Program-made: the position numbers and the translations under genes
Part shown: one piece after another, positions 25,927 through 34,783 of the stretch
How positions within the stretch are numbered: the stretch's first letter is position 1
Layout: each line of letters begins with the position of its first letter
Source of the DNA: Burkholderia pseudomultivorans
Lineage (GTDB): Bacteria; Pseudomonadota; Gammaproteobacteria; Burkholderiales; Burkholderiaceae
Direction: 5' to 3'
DNA length: 64,000 bases
NCBI RefSeq assembly: GCF_902499075.1
Contig: NZ_CABVPP010000010.1
Location: forward strand, 1-64,000
The notes under the pieces: generated by a model
Databases searched by the model: none
The model's input: the letters and a program-made list of their open reading frames with translations, nothing else
Told to the model about the DNA's origin: nothing

Positions 25927-27123
25927 ATGAGCGAAAACACGCCTTCCCTGGCCGGTCTGCCCGGCACCTCGTCAGCCTCTTCCGATTCTCCCCGTCCCGA
26001 TCCGGCGCCAGCGCCCGATGCCTCAGCGCCCCGGTCTGCTGCCGCGCAGAACGTCGCCGCCGACGGCGCGTCGCCCGTCACGGCAGCGTCCGAACCGGGC
26101 GCGCCCGGCGCGACGACGGCAGCCGCCGGCGAAGGCGCGGCCGCCGCGGCGGCGCCGAGGCCCGGCTCGCCGCCGCCCGGCTTCGGCGCGGCGCCCGATT
26201 TCGACACGCCGCGCCCGCCGCCCGCGAACGCACCGACTGCGCCGCCCGCCTATCTGAGGCAGAGCGACACGCCGTGGTCGGTGTTCGGCCGGATCATCGC
26301 CGCGCGTGCGCGCCGGCTGTTCGATCGCGCCGGCCAGCGCATCACGCAGCGCACGCTGCGCATCGGCGTGTCGGCGCGGATCTTCCATCCGGAACCGGGC
26401 GCGAAGGGACTGCGCGGCAAGACGCTGCAGTATCTCGAGGAATCGATCGCGCACTGGGTGATGTCGCGCGACGTGATCGTGTTCATGATTCCGACCGTCG
26501 GTCATCAGGGGATGCTGCATCCGAGCAACATCCGTCTGCGCGATTACGCGAAGTGTCTCGACGGCCTGCTGCTGCAGGGCGGCGCCGACGTGTCGCCGCA
26601 AACCTACGCGGCGTCGGATGCGCGCCCCGAATGGCCGGGCGATCGCGTGCGCGACATGTACGAGCTGGAACTGCTGCACGAATTCGTCGAGTCCGGCAAG
26701 CCGGTGCTCGGCGTGTGCCGCGGCTGCCAGTTGATCAACGTCGCGTTCGGCGGCTCGCTGTATCAGGACATCGCGACCGACGTGCCGACCGCGAATGCGC
26801 ACGTGAGCGAGCATTACGACCAGCATCGCCATGCGATCCGCTTTCCCGATTCGTCGACGCTGGCGAGCATGTTCCCCGGACGCAGCGAGGCGATCGTCAA
26901 CTCGATCCACCATCAGGCGATCCGCGATCTCGGCCGCGACCTGAACATCGAGGCCGTGTCGGCCGGCGACGGGATCATCGAGGCGATTCGCTACCGGCGT
27001 GCGCCGTTCGTGGTCGGCGTGCAGTGGCACCCCGAGTTTCACCGCGCCGGCGGCGCCGAACTGCTCGACTGCACGCCGCTGCTCGATGCGTTCCTGCGCT
27101 CGGCGCGCGAGACGCGCCTGTAG
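25927..27123 (+). CDS. gamma-glutamyl-gamma-aminobutyrate hydrolase family protein (PuuD-like, peptidase C26)
   Basis: 398 residues. The catalytic domain is about 143-390. It has nucleophile Cys264 in GVCRGCQLINVAFGG, His368/Glu370 in VQWHPEF, and QGGADVSP upstream. It hydrolyses gamma-glutamyl amides, classically in putrescine degradation. Residues 1-110 are an unusual Ala/Pro/Ser-rich low-complexity extension absent from E. coli PuuD (about 254 aa). A start nearer the domain was considered, but no Met lies between 2 and 170 except those within the domain, and ATG 25927 opens an in-frame segment with normal codon bias. No polyamine genes neighbour it, so substrate is unconfirmed. Confidence 0.85.
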   Translation: MSENTPSLAGLPGTSSASSDSPRPDPAPAPDASAPRSAAAQNVAADGASPVTAASEPGAPGATTAAAGEGAAAAAAPRPGSPPPGFGAAPDFDTPRPPPANAPTAPPAYLRQSDTPWSVFGRIIAARARRLFDRAGQRITQRTLRIGVSARIFHPEPGAKGLRGKTLQYLEESIAHWVMSRDVIVFMIPTVGHQGMLHPSNIRLRDYAKCLDGLLLQGGADVSPQTYAASDARPEWPGDRVRDMYELELLHEFVESGKPVLGVCRGCQLINVAFGGSLYQDIATDVPTANAHVSEHYDQHRHAIRFPDSSTLASMFPGRSEAIVNSIHHQAIRDLGRDLNIEAVSAGDGIIEAIRYRRAPFVVGVQWHPEFHRAGGAELLDCTPLLDAFLRSARETRL

Positions 27124-27238
27124 ACGGCCGTTCGACACGCATCGCACGAAGGCCGGCCGCATCCCGTTAAATTCGAGATGCGGCTGTTGCGTTTTCAATG
27201 ATAATGGCGCGTTTCAATTCGTCCGCCGGAGTCTGACG

Positions 27239-27946
27239 TTGGCCTTCCGAGATCTTTCCCCTGCACGATGCGCAACGTGGCTCGTTGCGATGGTCGCCTG
27301 CGCGCATGCGGGCGCGGCGTGGTCCGACGGCGCGACGGCGCCTGTCGCCGGTACGCGTCCCGCGGTGACGAGTCTTGCTGCCGATGCGGCGTCGGCGGGT
27401 TCTGCGGCTTCCGCGGTCGCTGCAACCGACGCCGCCGCGCAAGGCAATGTCGCCGAGCTCGCGCAGATGCTGCGCGACGGGCGGATCGTCGAGATGCGCA
27501 CCACATACAACGGGAGTTACGGCGCGAGCCTGATGTTCGATCCGCGCGAGATGACGTACTACGTCGTGCTGTTCCAGGACAAGCAGATGTGGCGCGTAAT
27601 CAAGTCGCAGGACAAGCGCCGTGCCGAGATGGTGTACGCGAATTTCGTCGAGCAGACGGTGCAGCTTGCGGACGTCGAGATTCGCCGCACCGAACTGCAG
27701 GCGCAGAAGGCGTTTCTCGAACGCGTGATCGCACTGCAGGCGAATCGCGCACAGCAACTGCAGGCGGACCTGAACGTCGCGCATAGCCAGCAGGCCGAAG
27801 TTGCGCAGCGGCAGAAGTCGGCGCAGGAGCAGGCGCAGGCGTTGCAGGTCGAAAAGCGCGCAGCGCAGATCCAGTTGCGCGATCTGCAGCAGCAGGTCCG
27901 GCAACTGGAGCGGCAAGCCGAGACGGGATTGCCTGCGCGTCCGTGA
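27239..27946 (+). CDS. DUF2968 family exported protein
   Basis: 235 residues from a TTG start at 27239, supported by GGAG at 27228-27231. This start gives a signal peptide (MAFRDLSPARCATWLVAMVACAHAGAAWS). The DUF2968 core is NVAELAQMLRDGRIVEMRTTYNGSYGASLMFDP, followed by YYVVLFQDKQMWRVIKSQDK. The C-terminal half is a long Gln/Ala/Arg coiled coil (about 140-225). Function unknown and mostly Burkholderiales-restricted. It is terminated by a strong bidirectional hairpin. Confidence 0.82.
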   Translation: MAFRDLSPARCATWLVAMVACAHAGAAWSDGATAPVAGTRPAVTSLAADAASAGSAASAVAATDAAAQGNVAELAQMLRDGRIVEMRTTYNGSYGASLMFDPREMTYYVVLFQDKQMWRVIKSQDKRRAEMVYANFVEQTVQLADVEIRRTELQAQKAFLERVIALQANRAQQLQADLNVAHSQQAEVAQRQKSAQEQAQALQVEKRAAQIQLRDLQQQVRQLERQAETGLPARP

Positions 27947-27980
27947 CGATGCGTCGAACAGACGGAAAGATGAACGAACG

Positions 27981-28014
27981 AAAAAGCCGGCGAAGCGATC
28001 TTCGCCGGCTTTTT
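27981..28014. terminator. bidirectional terminator between DUF2968 gene and the convergent hypothetical
   Basis: AAAAAGCCGGCGAAG-CGAT-CTTCGCCGGCTTTTT: a 15-bp perfect stem with A/T tracts on both ends. Confidence 0.92.
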
Positions 28015-28016
28015 CG

Positions 28017-29027
28017 TCAGGTGGCGGCTAGCGTGCGAACGCGTGCGGCGTGTCGGTCAGGCGGCGATGGGACAGTTGGGACGTCCAGTCGAAACCGGTG
28101 GCGGGCGCAGGCGCGGCGGGGGGCGGCCCGATCGGCACCCAGCGCATGCGCGATCGCGATCAGCGTGAGCGGATCGTCGAGCGCGTCGAGCGCATCGGCG
28201 GTGTGCGGCACCGGCGACAGGCGGTCGCGGACCGGCGCGTGCGGCGCATCGCGGGCAATCGGCGGGCGCACGGCGGCGCGCAGTATGGACGGCGGACGCG
28301 CTTGTGCGATCGTCGTGCGCACACCGTTCGGCCGGTGCATTGATGGCGGCGGCGATGCGGCGGCGGCCCGCCGCGTGTCCGGCGTCGCAGTGGCTCGCGG
28401 CGACGTCCGGCTGCGCGAAATGTCCGATGCGACGTGGGGCGATCCGGCCGAGGGCCCCGCGGATGTCGCCGCGGCGTGCCGCACGGGCGGGATAGCGGCC
28501 GGCTCCGGCGGCGCGGGCACGACCGGCGGCGTGCCTCCCGACGTAGACGTGGCCGTGAACGCGGACGTCGACGAGCCCGTAGACGTAGACGGCGCCGCGC
28601 GAACCGCCACGGCGTCGGCTGTCTGGATGGGCCCGCCGGGTGTGGAAGCCCCGAACGGCTCATGCATCGCGATCAGCGCGCCGATGATGCCGAGCGCACC
28701 GATGCTCCAGCACGCCGCATACATCGCACGCCGCTGGTGCGACGGGGGGCCGGCTCGTGCGGTGGGCCGGCCGGCCGCAGCAACAGCGACCGACGCATCG
28801 GCCGCAGGCAGCGCGGACGCCGGCAGCGGCTCCCAGCGGCATGCGCGGTGTGGCGCGCCGATATCGATGCACGACGTCGACAGCGTGGCGAGACAGCGCC
28901 TGTCGCGCTGCTCACCGGACGCGCCGCGAAAGATCCACTCGCGGCCGAACGGCGGAACGTCGTCGAGCGGGGCGGCGCGAGGGCGGGCAAGCGCGCCTTC
29001 GACAGGGACGAGGGACGATGGGGTCAT
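28017..29027 (-). CDS. hypothetical protein with one transmembrane helix and a Ser/Thr/Pro/Ala-rich tail
   Basis: About 336 residues from MTPSSLVPVEG (29027). No known domain. Residues about 1-95 are mixed. A single hydrophobic segment (CWSIGALGIIGALIAM) sits near 105-120. The remaining 200 residues are low-complexity Pro/Ala/Ser/Thr with many Arg. The frame ends 2 bp from a strong terminator that works in its direction. The C-terminal composition could be antisense artefact of GC-rich DNA, but no alternative gene competes and the terminator supports transcription on this strand. Confidence 0.5.
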   Translation of the reverse strand: MTPSSLVPVEGALARPRAAPLDDVPPFGREWIFRGASGEQRDRRCLATLSTSCIDIGAPHRACRWEPLPASALPAADASVAVAAAGRPTARAGPPSHQRRAMYAACWSIGALGIIGALIAMHEPFGASTPGGPIQTADAVAVRAAPSTSTGSSTSAFTATSTSGGTPPVVPAPPEPAAIPPVRHAAATSAGPSAGSPHVASDISRSRTSPRATATPDTRRAAAASPPPSMHRPNGVRTTIAQARPPSILRAAVRPPIARDAPHAPVRDRLSPVPHTADALDALDDPLTLIAIAHALGADRAAPRRACARHRFRLDVPTVPSPPDRHAARVRTLAAT

Positions 29028-29377
29028 GAGGAAGGTACGCCTGCGACACCGAGCGACCGTGCCGGCTGCGGCGCGAATGTCGTCGCAAACGTGACATTGT
29101 GGCCACGCGAAGACGATCGGTCGATCAGACCAATCCGATTTTTGTGCAAATGTTGCAGCAATTCGTACGAGCACTGCATCGCGGCGCCGTTGGCCGGGGC
29201 GGCTACAAGGCAAATGTCGGCTTCGCGTGGCATCATCTGGCGATCACGCCGGGTCGCGCATGGTTGCGCGGCGCAGCCGATATGCAGCGATGTCCGCGCG
29301 CGCCGGGGCCGGCGCGATACGCATCGTCGTGTCCATGCGGCGCGTATTTCGCGCCATCCGAGCTCGAGCGAGAAAAC
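29028..29377. other. 350-bp gap upstream of the MHS transporter gene
   Basis: No gene supported. It contains an inverted repeat TGCAA-ATG-TTGCA (29145-29157) in a locally AT-rich stretch that may be an operator for the transporter. Confidence 0.35.
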
Positions 29378-30673
29378 ATGTCCACAGCCTCACCAGCGAT
29401 CGCGCAGGAATCGAAAGTCCGCACCGTGTTCCGGGTCGTCAGCGGCAACTTCCTCGAAATGTACGACTTCATGGTCTACGGCTATTACGCGTCGGCCATC
29501 GCCAAAACCTACTTCCCGAGCGGCAATGCGTTCGCGTCGCTGATGCTGTCGCTGTCCGTGTTCGGCGCGGGCTTCCTGATGCGGCCGGTCGGCGCGATCG
29601 TGCTCGGCGCGTATATCGACCATCACGGGCGACGCAAGGGGCTGATCCTGACGCTCGGGCTGATGGCGCTCGGCACGCTCACGGTGGCCGCGGTGCCCGG
29701 CTACGCGACGATCGGCGCGCTCGCGCCTGCGCTCGTGCTGCTCGGCCGGCTGCTGCAGGGCTTCTCGGCGGGCGTCGAGCTCGGCGGCGTGTCGGTCTAT
29801 CTGTCGGAGATCGCGACGAAGGGCCACAAGGGCTTCTATACGTCGTGGCAGTCGGGCAGCCAGCAGGTGGCCGTCGTGTTCGCCGCGTTCGTCGGCGTGC
29901 TGCTGAACCGCGCGCTGCCGGCCGAGGACATGACCGCGTGGGGCTGGCGCATTCCGTTCCTGATCGGCTGCCTGATCGTGCCGTTCCTGTTCCTGATCCG
30001 GCGCTCGCTGAAGGAGACCGACGAGTTCCTCGCGAAGCATCATCGGCCGACGATGGGCGAGATCATGCGCTCGATGCTCGACAACTGGGGCGTCGTGATC
30101 GCCGGCATGGGGATGGTGATCATGACCACGGTGTCGTTCTACATGATCACCGCCTATACGCCGACCTTCGGCAAGGAAGTGCTGCATTTGTCGTCGCTCG
30201 ACGCGCTGGTCGTGACCGTGTGCGTGGGCGTCTCCAACCTCGTCTGGCTGCCGCTGTCGGGCGCGCTGTCGGACCGCATCGGCCGCCGTCCGGTGCTGAT
30301 CGCCTTCACGGTGCTCACGCTCGTGACGGCTTATCCGGCCGTGCTGTGGCTCGTCGGGGAGCCGTCGTTCCTGCGGCTGCTCGCGGTCGAGCTGTGGCTG
30401 TCGTTCCTTTACGGGTCGTACAACGGTGCGATGGTCGTCGCGCTGACCGAAGTGATGCCGGCCGACGTGCGCACCGCCGGCTTCTCGCTCGCGTACAGCC
30501 TCGCGACGACGATCGGCGGCTTTACGCCCGCGATCTCGACGCTGCTGATCCACGAGACGGGCAACAAGGCCGCGCCAGGGCTGTGGCTCAGCGTCGCAGC
30601 GATTTGCGGGTTGATCGCGACGCTGGTGCTGTATCGCACGCCCGACGCGCGCAATCAGTACAAGGCGGTCTGA
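29378..30673 (+). CDS. MFS metabolite:H+ symporter, citrate/tricarballylate type (MHS family)
   Basis: 431 residues, 12 predicted transmembrane helices. The MHS subgroup signatures are [23 protein letters not shown] in helix 1, [21 protein letters not shown] in the helix 2-3 loop, and a second [13 protein letters not shown] repeat at helix 8-9. This is closest to CitA/TcuC citrate-tricarballylate carriers. The inner-membrane import substrate is probably a tri- or dicarboxylate. The ATG at 29378 is chosen because the N-terminus is then of family length. No metabolic partner gene lies beside it. Confidence 0.88.
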   Translation: MSTASPAIAQESKVRTVFRVVSGNFLEMYDFMVYGYYASAIAKTYFPSGNAFASLMLSLSVFGAGFLMRPVGAIVLGAYIDHHGRRKGLILTLGLMALGTLTVAAVPGYATIGALAPALVLLGRLLQGFSAGVELGGVSVYLSEIATKGHKGFYTSWQSGSQQVAVVFAAFVGVLLNRALPAEDMTAWGWRIPFLIGCLIVPFLFLIRRSLKETDEFLAKHHRPTMGEIMRSMLDNWGVVIAGMGMVIMTTVSFYMITAYTPTFGKEVLHLSSLDALVVTVCVGVSNLVWLPLSGALSDRIGRRPVLIAFTVLTLVTAYPAVLWLVGEPSFLRLLAVELWLSFLYGSYNGAMVVALTEVMPADVRTAGFSLAYSLATTIGGFTPAISTLLIHETGNKAAPGLWLSVAAICGLIATLVLYRTPDARNQYKAV

Positions 30674-30718
30674 CGCGCCACGCACCGCCGGCTGGCTGCG
30701 GCCGCCGGTTTCGCCACT

Positions 30719-30743
30719 GGGAGCGCATCGCGCTCCCTTTTTT
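30719..30743 (+). terminator. terminator of the MHS transporter gene
   Basis: GGGAGCGC-ATC-GCGCTCCC followed by six T. Confidence 0.92.
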
Positions 30744-30751
30744 GTCGGTGC

Positions 30752-32590
30752 TCAGCCGCCGCGCAGCGCGTCGGCGACGGTGGCCGCGACGTCGTGCCAT
30801 GCGCCCGGTGTGCGCTGGCGGACGATCCGGGCCTGCGGATACCACGGGCAGTCGTTGCCGGTGAACCAGCGCCAGTCGGCCGCGAACGGCAGCATCAGCC
30901 ACAGCGGCTTGCCGAGCGCGCCCGCGAGGTGCGCAACGGCCGTATCGATCGTCACGACGCCGTCGAGCCGCTCGATCAGCGCGGCCGTATCGGCGAAATC
31001 GTTCAGCCGGCCGTCGAGGCGATGCACGCGCGGGTGCGCGTCGATGCGCGCGCGTTCGTCGTCGTCGAGCGCCGGTTGCAGCACGATCCAGTCGATGTCG
31101 GGCAGCGCGAGCAGCGGCGCGAGCGTGTCGAACGGCATCGAGCGGTTTTCCTGCGCCTGCCGGCGCCCCGACCATGCGAGGCCGAACTTGCGCTTCGCCT
31201 GTCCGCCGAGCGAGCCGCGAAAACGCCGGCGCGCGCTGTCGGGCGCGCCGAGATAGCGCGCGCCGGCCACGATGTCGGCCGGTTGCAGCCCGAGCGCAAA
31301 CGGCAGGCTCATCAGCGTGCACGCGACGTCCGCCGCGGGCGGTTTCGCCGCGCCCTGCGCGACGAGCGTCACGCGCCAGCGCGTCGCGGCCGGCGCGAGC
31401 AGTGCGACGAGTTCAGGTTGCACTTCGAGCACGACGCGCGCGCAGCGTTCGCGCGCGCGCGGCACGAAGCGCACGAACTGCAGCGTATCGCCGAACCCCT
31501 GTTCCGCGCGGATCAGCAGCGTCTGCGACGCGATCGGTTCGCCGCGCCAGCGCGGCAGCGCGCCGATCGGCGTGGCGCCGGGCGTGTCGTGACGCGCTTC
31601 GTAGGCGGGCAGGCCGCGCGTGAAGTCGCCGAGCGTCAGCAGCGTGACCGCGCGGTGCAGTTGCGCGAGCGTGAGGTCGGGCGCGACGCGCAGCGCCTGG
31701 TCGAACGCGCGCAGCGCCATTTCGTGTGCGCCGAGCGCGTGATGCGCGTTGCCGAGATTCAGCCACGCGAGACTGAACGACGGGTCGAGACCGACCGCGC
31801 GTTCGTAGTAGGGCAGCGCGTCGCGATGCCGCGACTGCGCGCACAGCGCGTTCGCGAGCCCGAACAGCGCGAGCGGAAACGGCGGATGCAGCGCGAGCGC
31901 GGCCTCGAACGCGGCGGCGGCTTCCGCATGACGGCCCACCGCGTCGAAGGTGTTGCCGAGGTTGAAGTGCGCGGCGACGAAGCGCGGCTGCGCGGCGATC
32001 GCAGCCTGGAAATGCGCGATCGCGTCGTCGGCATGGCCCATCGCGCTCAACGCCATCGCGAGGTTGTTGTGCGCGCCCGCATGTCCGGGGCGCAGTTCGA
32101 GCGCGCGACGGAACGCGGCGAGCGCGTCGTCGTGGCGGCCGAGCGCGTTCAGCGCGTTGCCGAGGTTGTTGTAGATCGATGCGTCGTCGGGCGTCAGCCG
32201 CAGCGCGCGGCCGAATGCGTCGACGGCATCCTCGTGGCGTTGCAGCGCCGCATACGCGTTGCCGAGGTTGTAGTGCGCGAGCGGAAATTCGGGCGCGAGC
32301 GTCAGCGCATTGCGAAAGCGGTCGATCGCCTCGTCGAGCCGGCCGAGCGCCTTCAGCGCGTTGCCGAGGTTGAGCTGCAGCGCGGCGTCGTCTGGACGCA
32401 GCGCGACCGCGCGACCGACGAGATCGGCCGCCTCGGCATGCTGGCCCTGCTGATGCCGCAGCACGCCGAACAGATGCAGCGCGTCGGCGTCGGCGGGGTT
32501 GGTGGCGAGCGCCGCGCGATAGCCGTGCTCGGCCTCGGCGAGGCGGCCCGCGCGATGCGCGGCGTACGCTCGGTCGAATGCGGAATCCAT
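30752..32590 (-). CDS. tetratricopeptide-repeat protein with a glycosyltransferase-like C-terminal domain
   Basis: 612 residues. About ten consecutive TPR units span residues 5-345. They show the spaced pattern A-x-x-x-P-x-x-A-x-x-x-x-N-L-G-N-A with 34-residue period, for example VGLDPSFSLAWLNLGNAHHALG. The C-terminal 260 residues resemble ADP-heptose/GT-B glycosyltransferases: GEPIASQTLLIRAEQGFGDTLQFVRF, FGLAWSGRR, DGVVTIDTAVAHLAGALGKPLWLMLP. This layout is common in Burkholderia cell-envelope proteins; a role in glycosylation is an inference. It ends 8 bp after the convergent transporter terminator. The start at 32590 (MDSAFDRAYAAH) begins the first repeat. Confidence 0.85.
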   Translation of the reverse strand: MDSAFDRAYAAHRAGRLAEAEHGYRAALATNPADADALHLFGVLRHQQGQHAEAADLVGRAVALRPDDAALQLNLGNALKALGRLDEAIDRFRNALTLAPEFPLAHYNLGNAYAALQRHEDAVDAFGRALRLTPDDASIYNNLGNALNALGRHDDALAAFRRALELRPGHAGAHNNLAMALSAMGHADDAIAHFQAAIAAQPRFVAAHFNLGNTFDAVGRHAEAAAAFEAALALHPPFPLALFGLANALCAQSRHRDALPYYERAVGLDPSFSLAWLNLGNAHHALGAHEMALRAFDQALRVAPDLTLAQLHRAVTLLTLGDFTRGLPAYEARHDTPGATPIGALPRWRGEPIASQTLLIRAEQGFGDTLQFVRFVPRARERCARVVLEVQPELVALLAPAATRWRVTLVAQGAAKPPAADVACTLMSLPFALGLQPADIVAGARYLGAPDSARRRFRGSLGGQAKRKFGLAWSGRRQAQENRSMPFDTLAPLLALPDIDWIVLQPALDDDERARIDAHPRVHRLDGRLNDFADTAALIERLDGVVTIDTAVAHLAGALGKPLWLMLPFAADWRWFTGNDCPWYPQARIVRQRTPGAWHDVAATVADALRGG

Positions 32591-32870
32591 GACGCGAAAA
32601 CTGACGGAAAACGCGTATTTTCCCACACCGCGCGCGCCGGCCGCTCATCGGCAGGACGGCATATGGCCCCGTCACGCCGAGCGGCGTAGACTAAGGTCTG
32701 TTTGCATGGGGAGCGCGCATGCGAATGCCGGAAATCGCGCGTCGCGCGCGGCCGCTCTCGTGGCAACGCAAGCGCGTTCCGCATGCAACCAGACCCTCGG
32801 GCCGATGTGCGCGACAGGCGCATCGTCGCGCAAACCGGTCCCGGCAAGATCGTGTGTCATCGAGGTGCCC

Positions 32871-34517
32871 ATGGCTGACACCCTTCTCGATATTCCGCCC
32901 GTGCTGATCGTCGGCGCGGGGCCGACCGGCCTTGCCGCCGCGATGAGTCTCGCGCGCGCCCGCGTGCCGGTGCGCATCATCGACAGGCTGGCTGCGCCGG
33001 CGCCGCATTCGCGTGCGATCGGCATCCAGGCGCGCACGCTCGAACTGCTGGAGCAGCATCGCGCGGTCGAGCCGTTCCTCGCGCTCGGGCATCGCGCGCA
33101 TGCGGCTGCGCTGCATGCCGACGGCCGCGTGATCGCGCGGCTCGATTTCGATCCGCTGCAAACGCGCTATCCGTATCTGCTGTTGCTCGACCAGAGCGTC
33201 ACCGAGCGGCTGCTCGCCGAACACCTGGCCGGCCTCGGCGTGACGGTCGAGCGCGGCGCGACGCTGGTCGCATGCGACAACGGCGGCACCTCGCTCGACG
33301 TGACGATCCGCGATGCCGACGGGCGCGACACACGCTGCACGCCGTCGTACCTGATCGCCGCCGACGGCGCGCACAGCACGGTGCGCCACCTGCTCGGCGT
33401 CGGCTTTGCCGGGCAGGCGTTCGAGCAGACTTTCCTGCTCGCCGATCTCGCGGCGATCCCCGACTGGCCGGACGACGAGATCCATCTGTTCACGACGCCC
33501 GCCGGCATCGCCGGCCTGTTCCCGATGGGCGACGGCCGTTACCGGCTGGTCGCCGACCGGCCGCCCGGGGGCGATGCGTCGCCCGACGCGTCGACCCCGT
33601 CGCTCGCGGAATGCGAAGCGATCGTGCGCGCGCGCATCGGCGCGTCGATCGCGACGAGCGATCTCGCGTGGTCGTCGTATTTTCATCTGCACAGCAGGAT
33701 GGTCGGGCAACTGCGGCGCGGGCGCGTGTTTTTTGCGGGCGATGCCGCGCATATCCACAGCCCGGCCGGCGCGCAGGGCATGAACACCGGCATCCAGGAA
33801 GCGCTCAATCTCGGCTGGAAGCTCGCGCGCGTACTCGGCGCAGGCGCGCCCGAGCGGCTGCTCGATACCTATCACGCGGAGCGTCATCCGATCGAGCGCG
33901 ACGTGCTGCGGCAGACGAGCTTCGTCACGCAGATCGCCGAAGCCGATCACGGCGCGATGAAGCTGCTGCGCGACCATGTGCTGCCGCTGCTGTCGTCGTT
34001 CGGGCCGATGCGCGACGCGGTGCGGCGCTCGGTCAGCGAGCTCGGCGTGCAGTACCGCAAGAGTCCGCTGACGCTCGAGCGCGTGCTCGACGGCGGCCCG
34101 CGCGCAGGCGAGCGCGCGCCCGACGCGGTCGTGCATGTGATCGACGGGCCGCTCGGTCAGGCGCCCGGTACGGCGCGGCTCTACGATCTGCACGATCCGG
34201 CGAGCTTCACGCTGCTGCTGCTCGAGGAGCAGCCGGCCGACGAAACGGAAGACGCGCCGCCGTTGGCGGCGGATGCGCAGTCGCTCGTGCAGGGCCTCGA
34301 GCGCATCATGCCGGACGCGGTGCGCGTATGGCGCGTCGCCGATGCCGAAGGCGACGGCGCGGCCGGACTGGCGCAAGCCTATGGCCGGTCGCGGCCGTCG
34401 TTCTATCTGCTGCGGCCCGACGGCTACGTCGCCGCGCGCGGTCGCGCGGCTTCCGATGCCAACGCGCTGCTGCGCCACTGCGAGACCTGGTTCGCGGGCA
34501 CGCCGCTGCCCGCGTAG
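32871..34517 (+). CDS. FAD-dependent monooxygenase (phenol hydroxylase/TfdB-like, class A)
   Basis: 548 residues. FAD motif VLIVGAGPTGLAAAMSLARARVPVRIIDR (about 10-38), DG motif LIAADGAHSTVRHLLGV, and GD motif RVFFAGDAAHIHSPAGAQGMNTGIQEALNLGWKLARVL. The C-terminal thioredoxin-like domain ends FYLLRPDGYVAARG. It hydroxylates an aromatic substrate using NAD(P)H; the substrate cannot be assigned. The start at 32871 has GAGGTG upstream. Transcribed alone, it converges on the fds operon. Confidence 0.88.
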   Translation: MADTLLDIPPVLIVGAGPTGLAAAMSLARARVPVRIIDRLAAPAPHSRAIGIQARTLELLEQHRAVEPFLALGHRAHAAALHADGRVIARLDFDPLQTRYPYLLLLDQSVTERLLAEHLAGLGVTVERGATLVACDNGGTSLDVTIRDADGRDTRCTPSYLIAADGAHSTVRHLLGVGFAGQAFEQTFLLADLAAIPDWPDDEIHLFTTPAGIAGLFPMGDGRYRLVADRPPGGDASPDASTPSLAECEAIVRARIGASIATSDLAWSSYFHLHSRMVGQLRRGRVFFAGDAAHIHSPAGAQGMNTGIQEALNLGWKLARVLGAGAPERLLDTYHAERHPIERDVLRQTSFVTQIAEADHGAMKLLRDHVLPLLSSFGPMRDAVRRSVSELGVQYRKSPLTLERVLDGGPRAGERAPDAVVHVIDGPLGQAPGTARLYDLHDPASFTLLLLEEQPADETEDAPPLAADAQSLVQGLERIMPDAVRVWRVADAEGDGAAGLAQAYGRSRPSFYLLRPDGYVAARGRAASDANALLRHCETWFAGTPLPA

Positions 34518-34524
34518 CGGCGGC

Positions 34525-34776
34525 TCAGGCCGGCGCCGCGGCCGGCACGAGCGAGGCGCGATGCGCGGCGATCGCGTCGCGCACGATCGGCATCGCGCGC
34601 TGCGCGCCTTCGCCCGCCGGGTCGTCGAGCGCGGCGAGCAGCGCGCGGCGCATCCGCGGTTCCCAGAAGCGCCGGATATGGTCGGCGATGCCGGCCAGCG
34701 CTTCGTCGCGATCGGGCATCGATTCGAAAAACGCGCCGATCTGGTTGGCCATGTCGATCAGGTGTTGCTGGTTCAT
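34525..34776 (-). CDS. fdsD: formate dehydrogenase delta subunit
   Basis: 83 residues. The start MNQQHLIDMANQIGAFFESMPDRDEALAGIADHIRRFWEPRMR is the FdsD signature. A small subunit required for maturation or stability of the soluble NAD-dependent formate dehydrogenase. It starts 7 bp after fdsA and is the last gene of the operon. Confidence 0.95.
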   Translation of the reverse strand: MNQQHLIDMANQIGAFFESMPDRDEALAGIADHIRRFWEPRMRRALLAALDDPAGEGAQRAMPIVRDAIAAHRASLVPAAAPA

Positions 34777-34783
34777 CGCGGCC

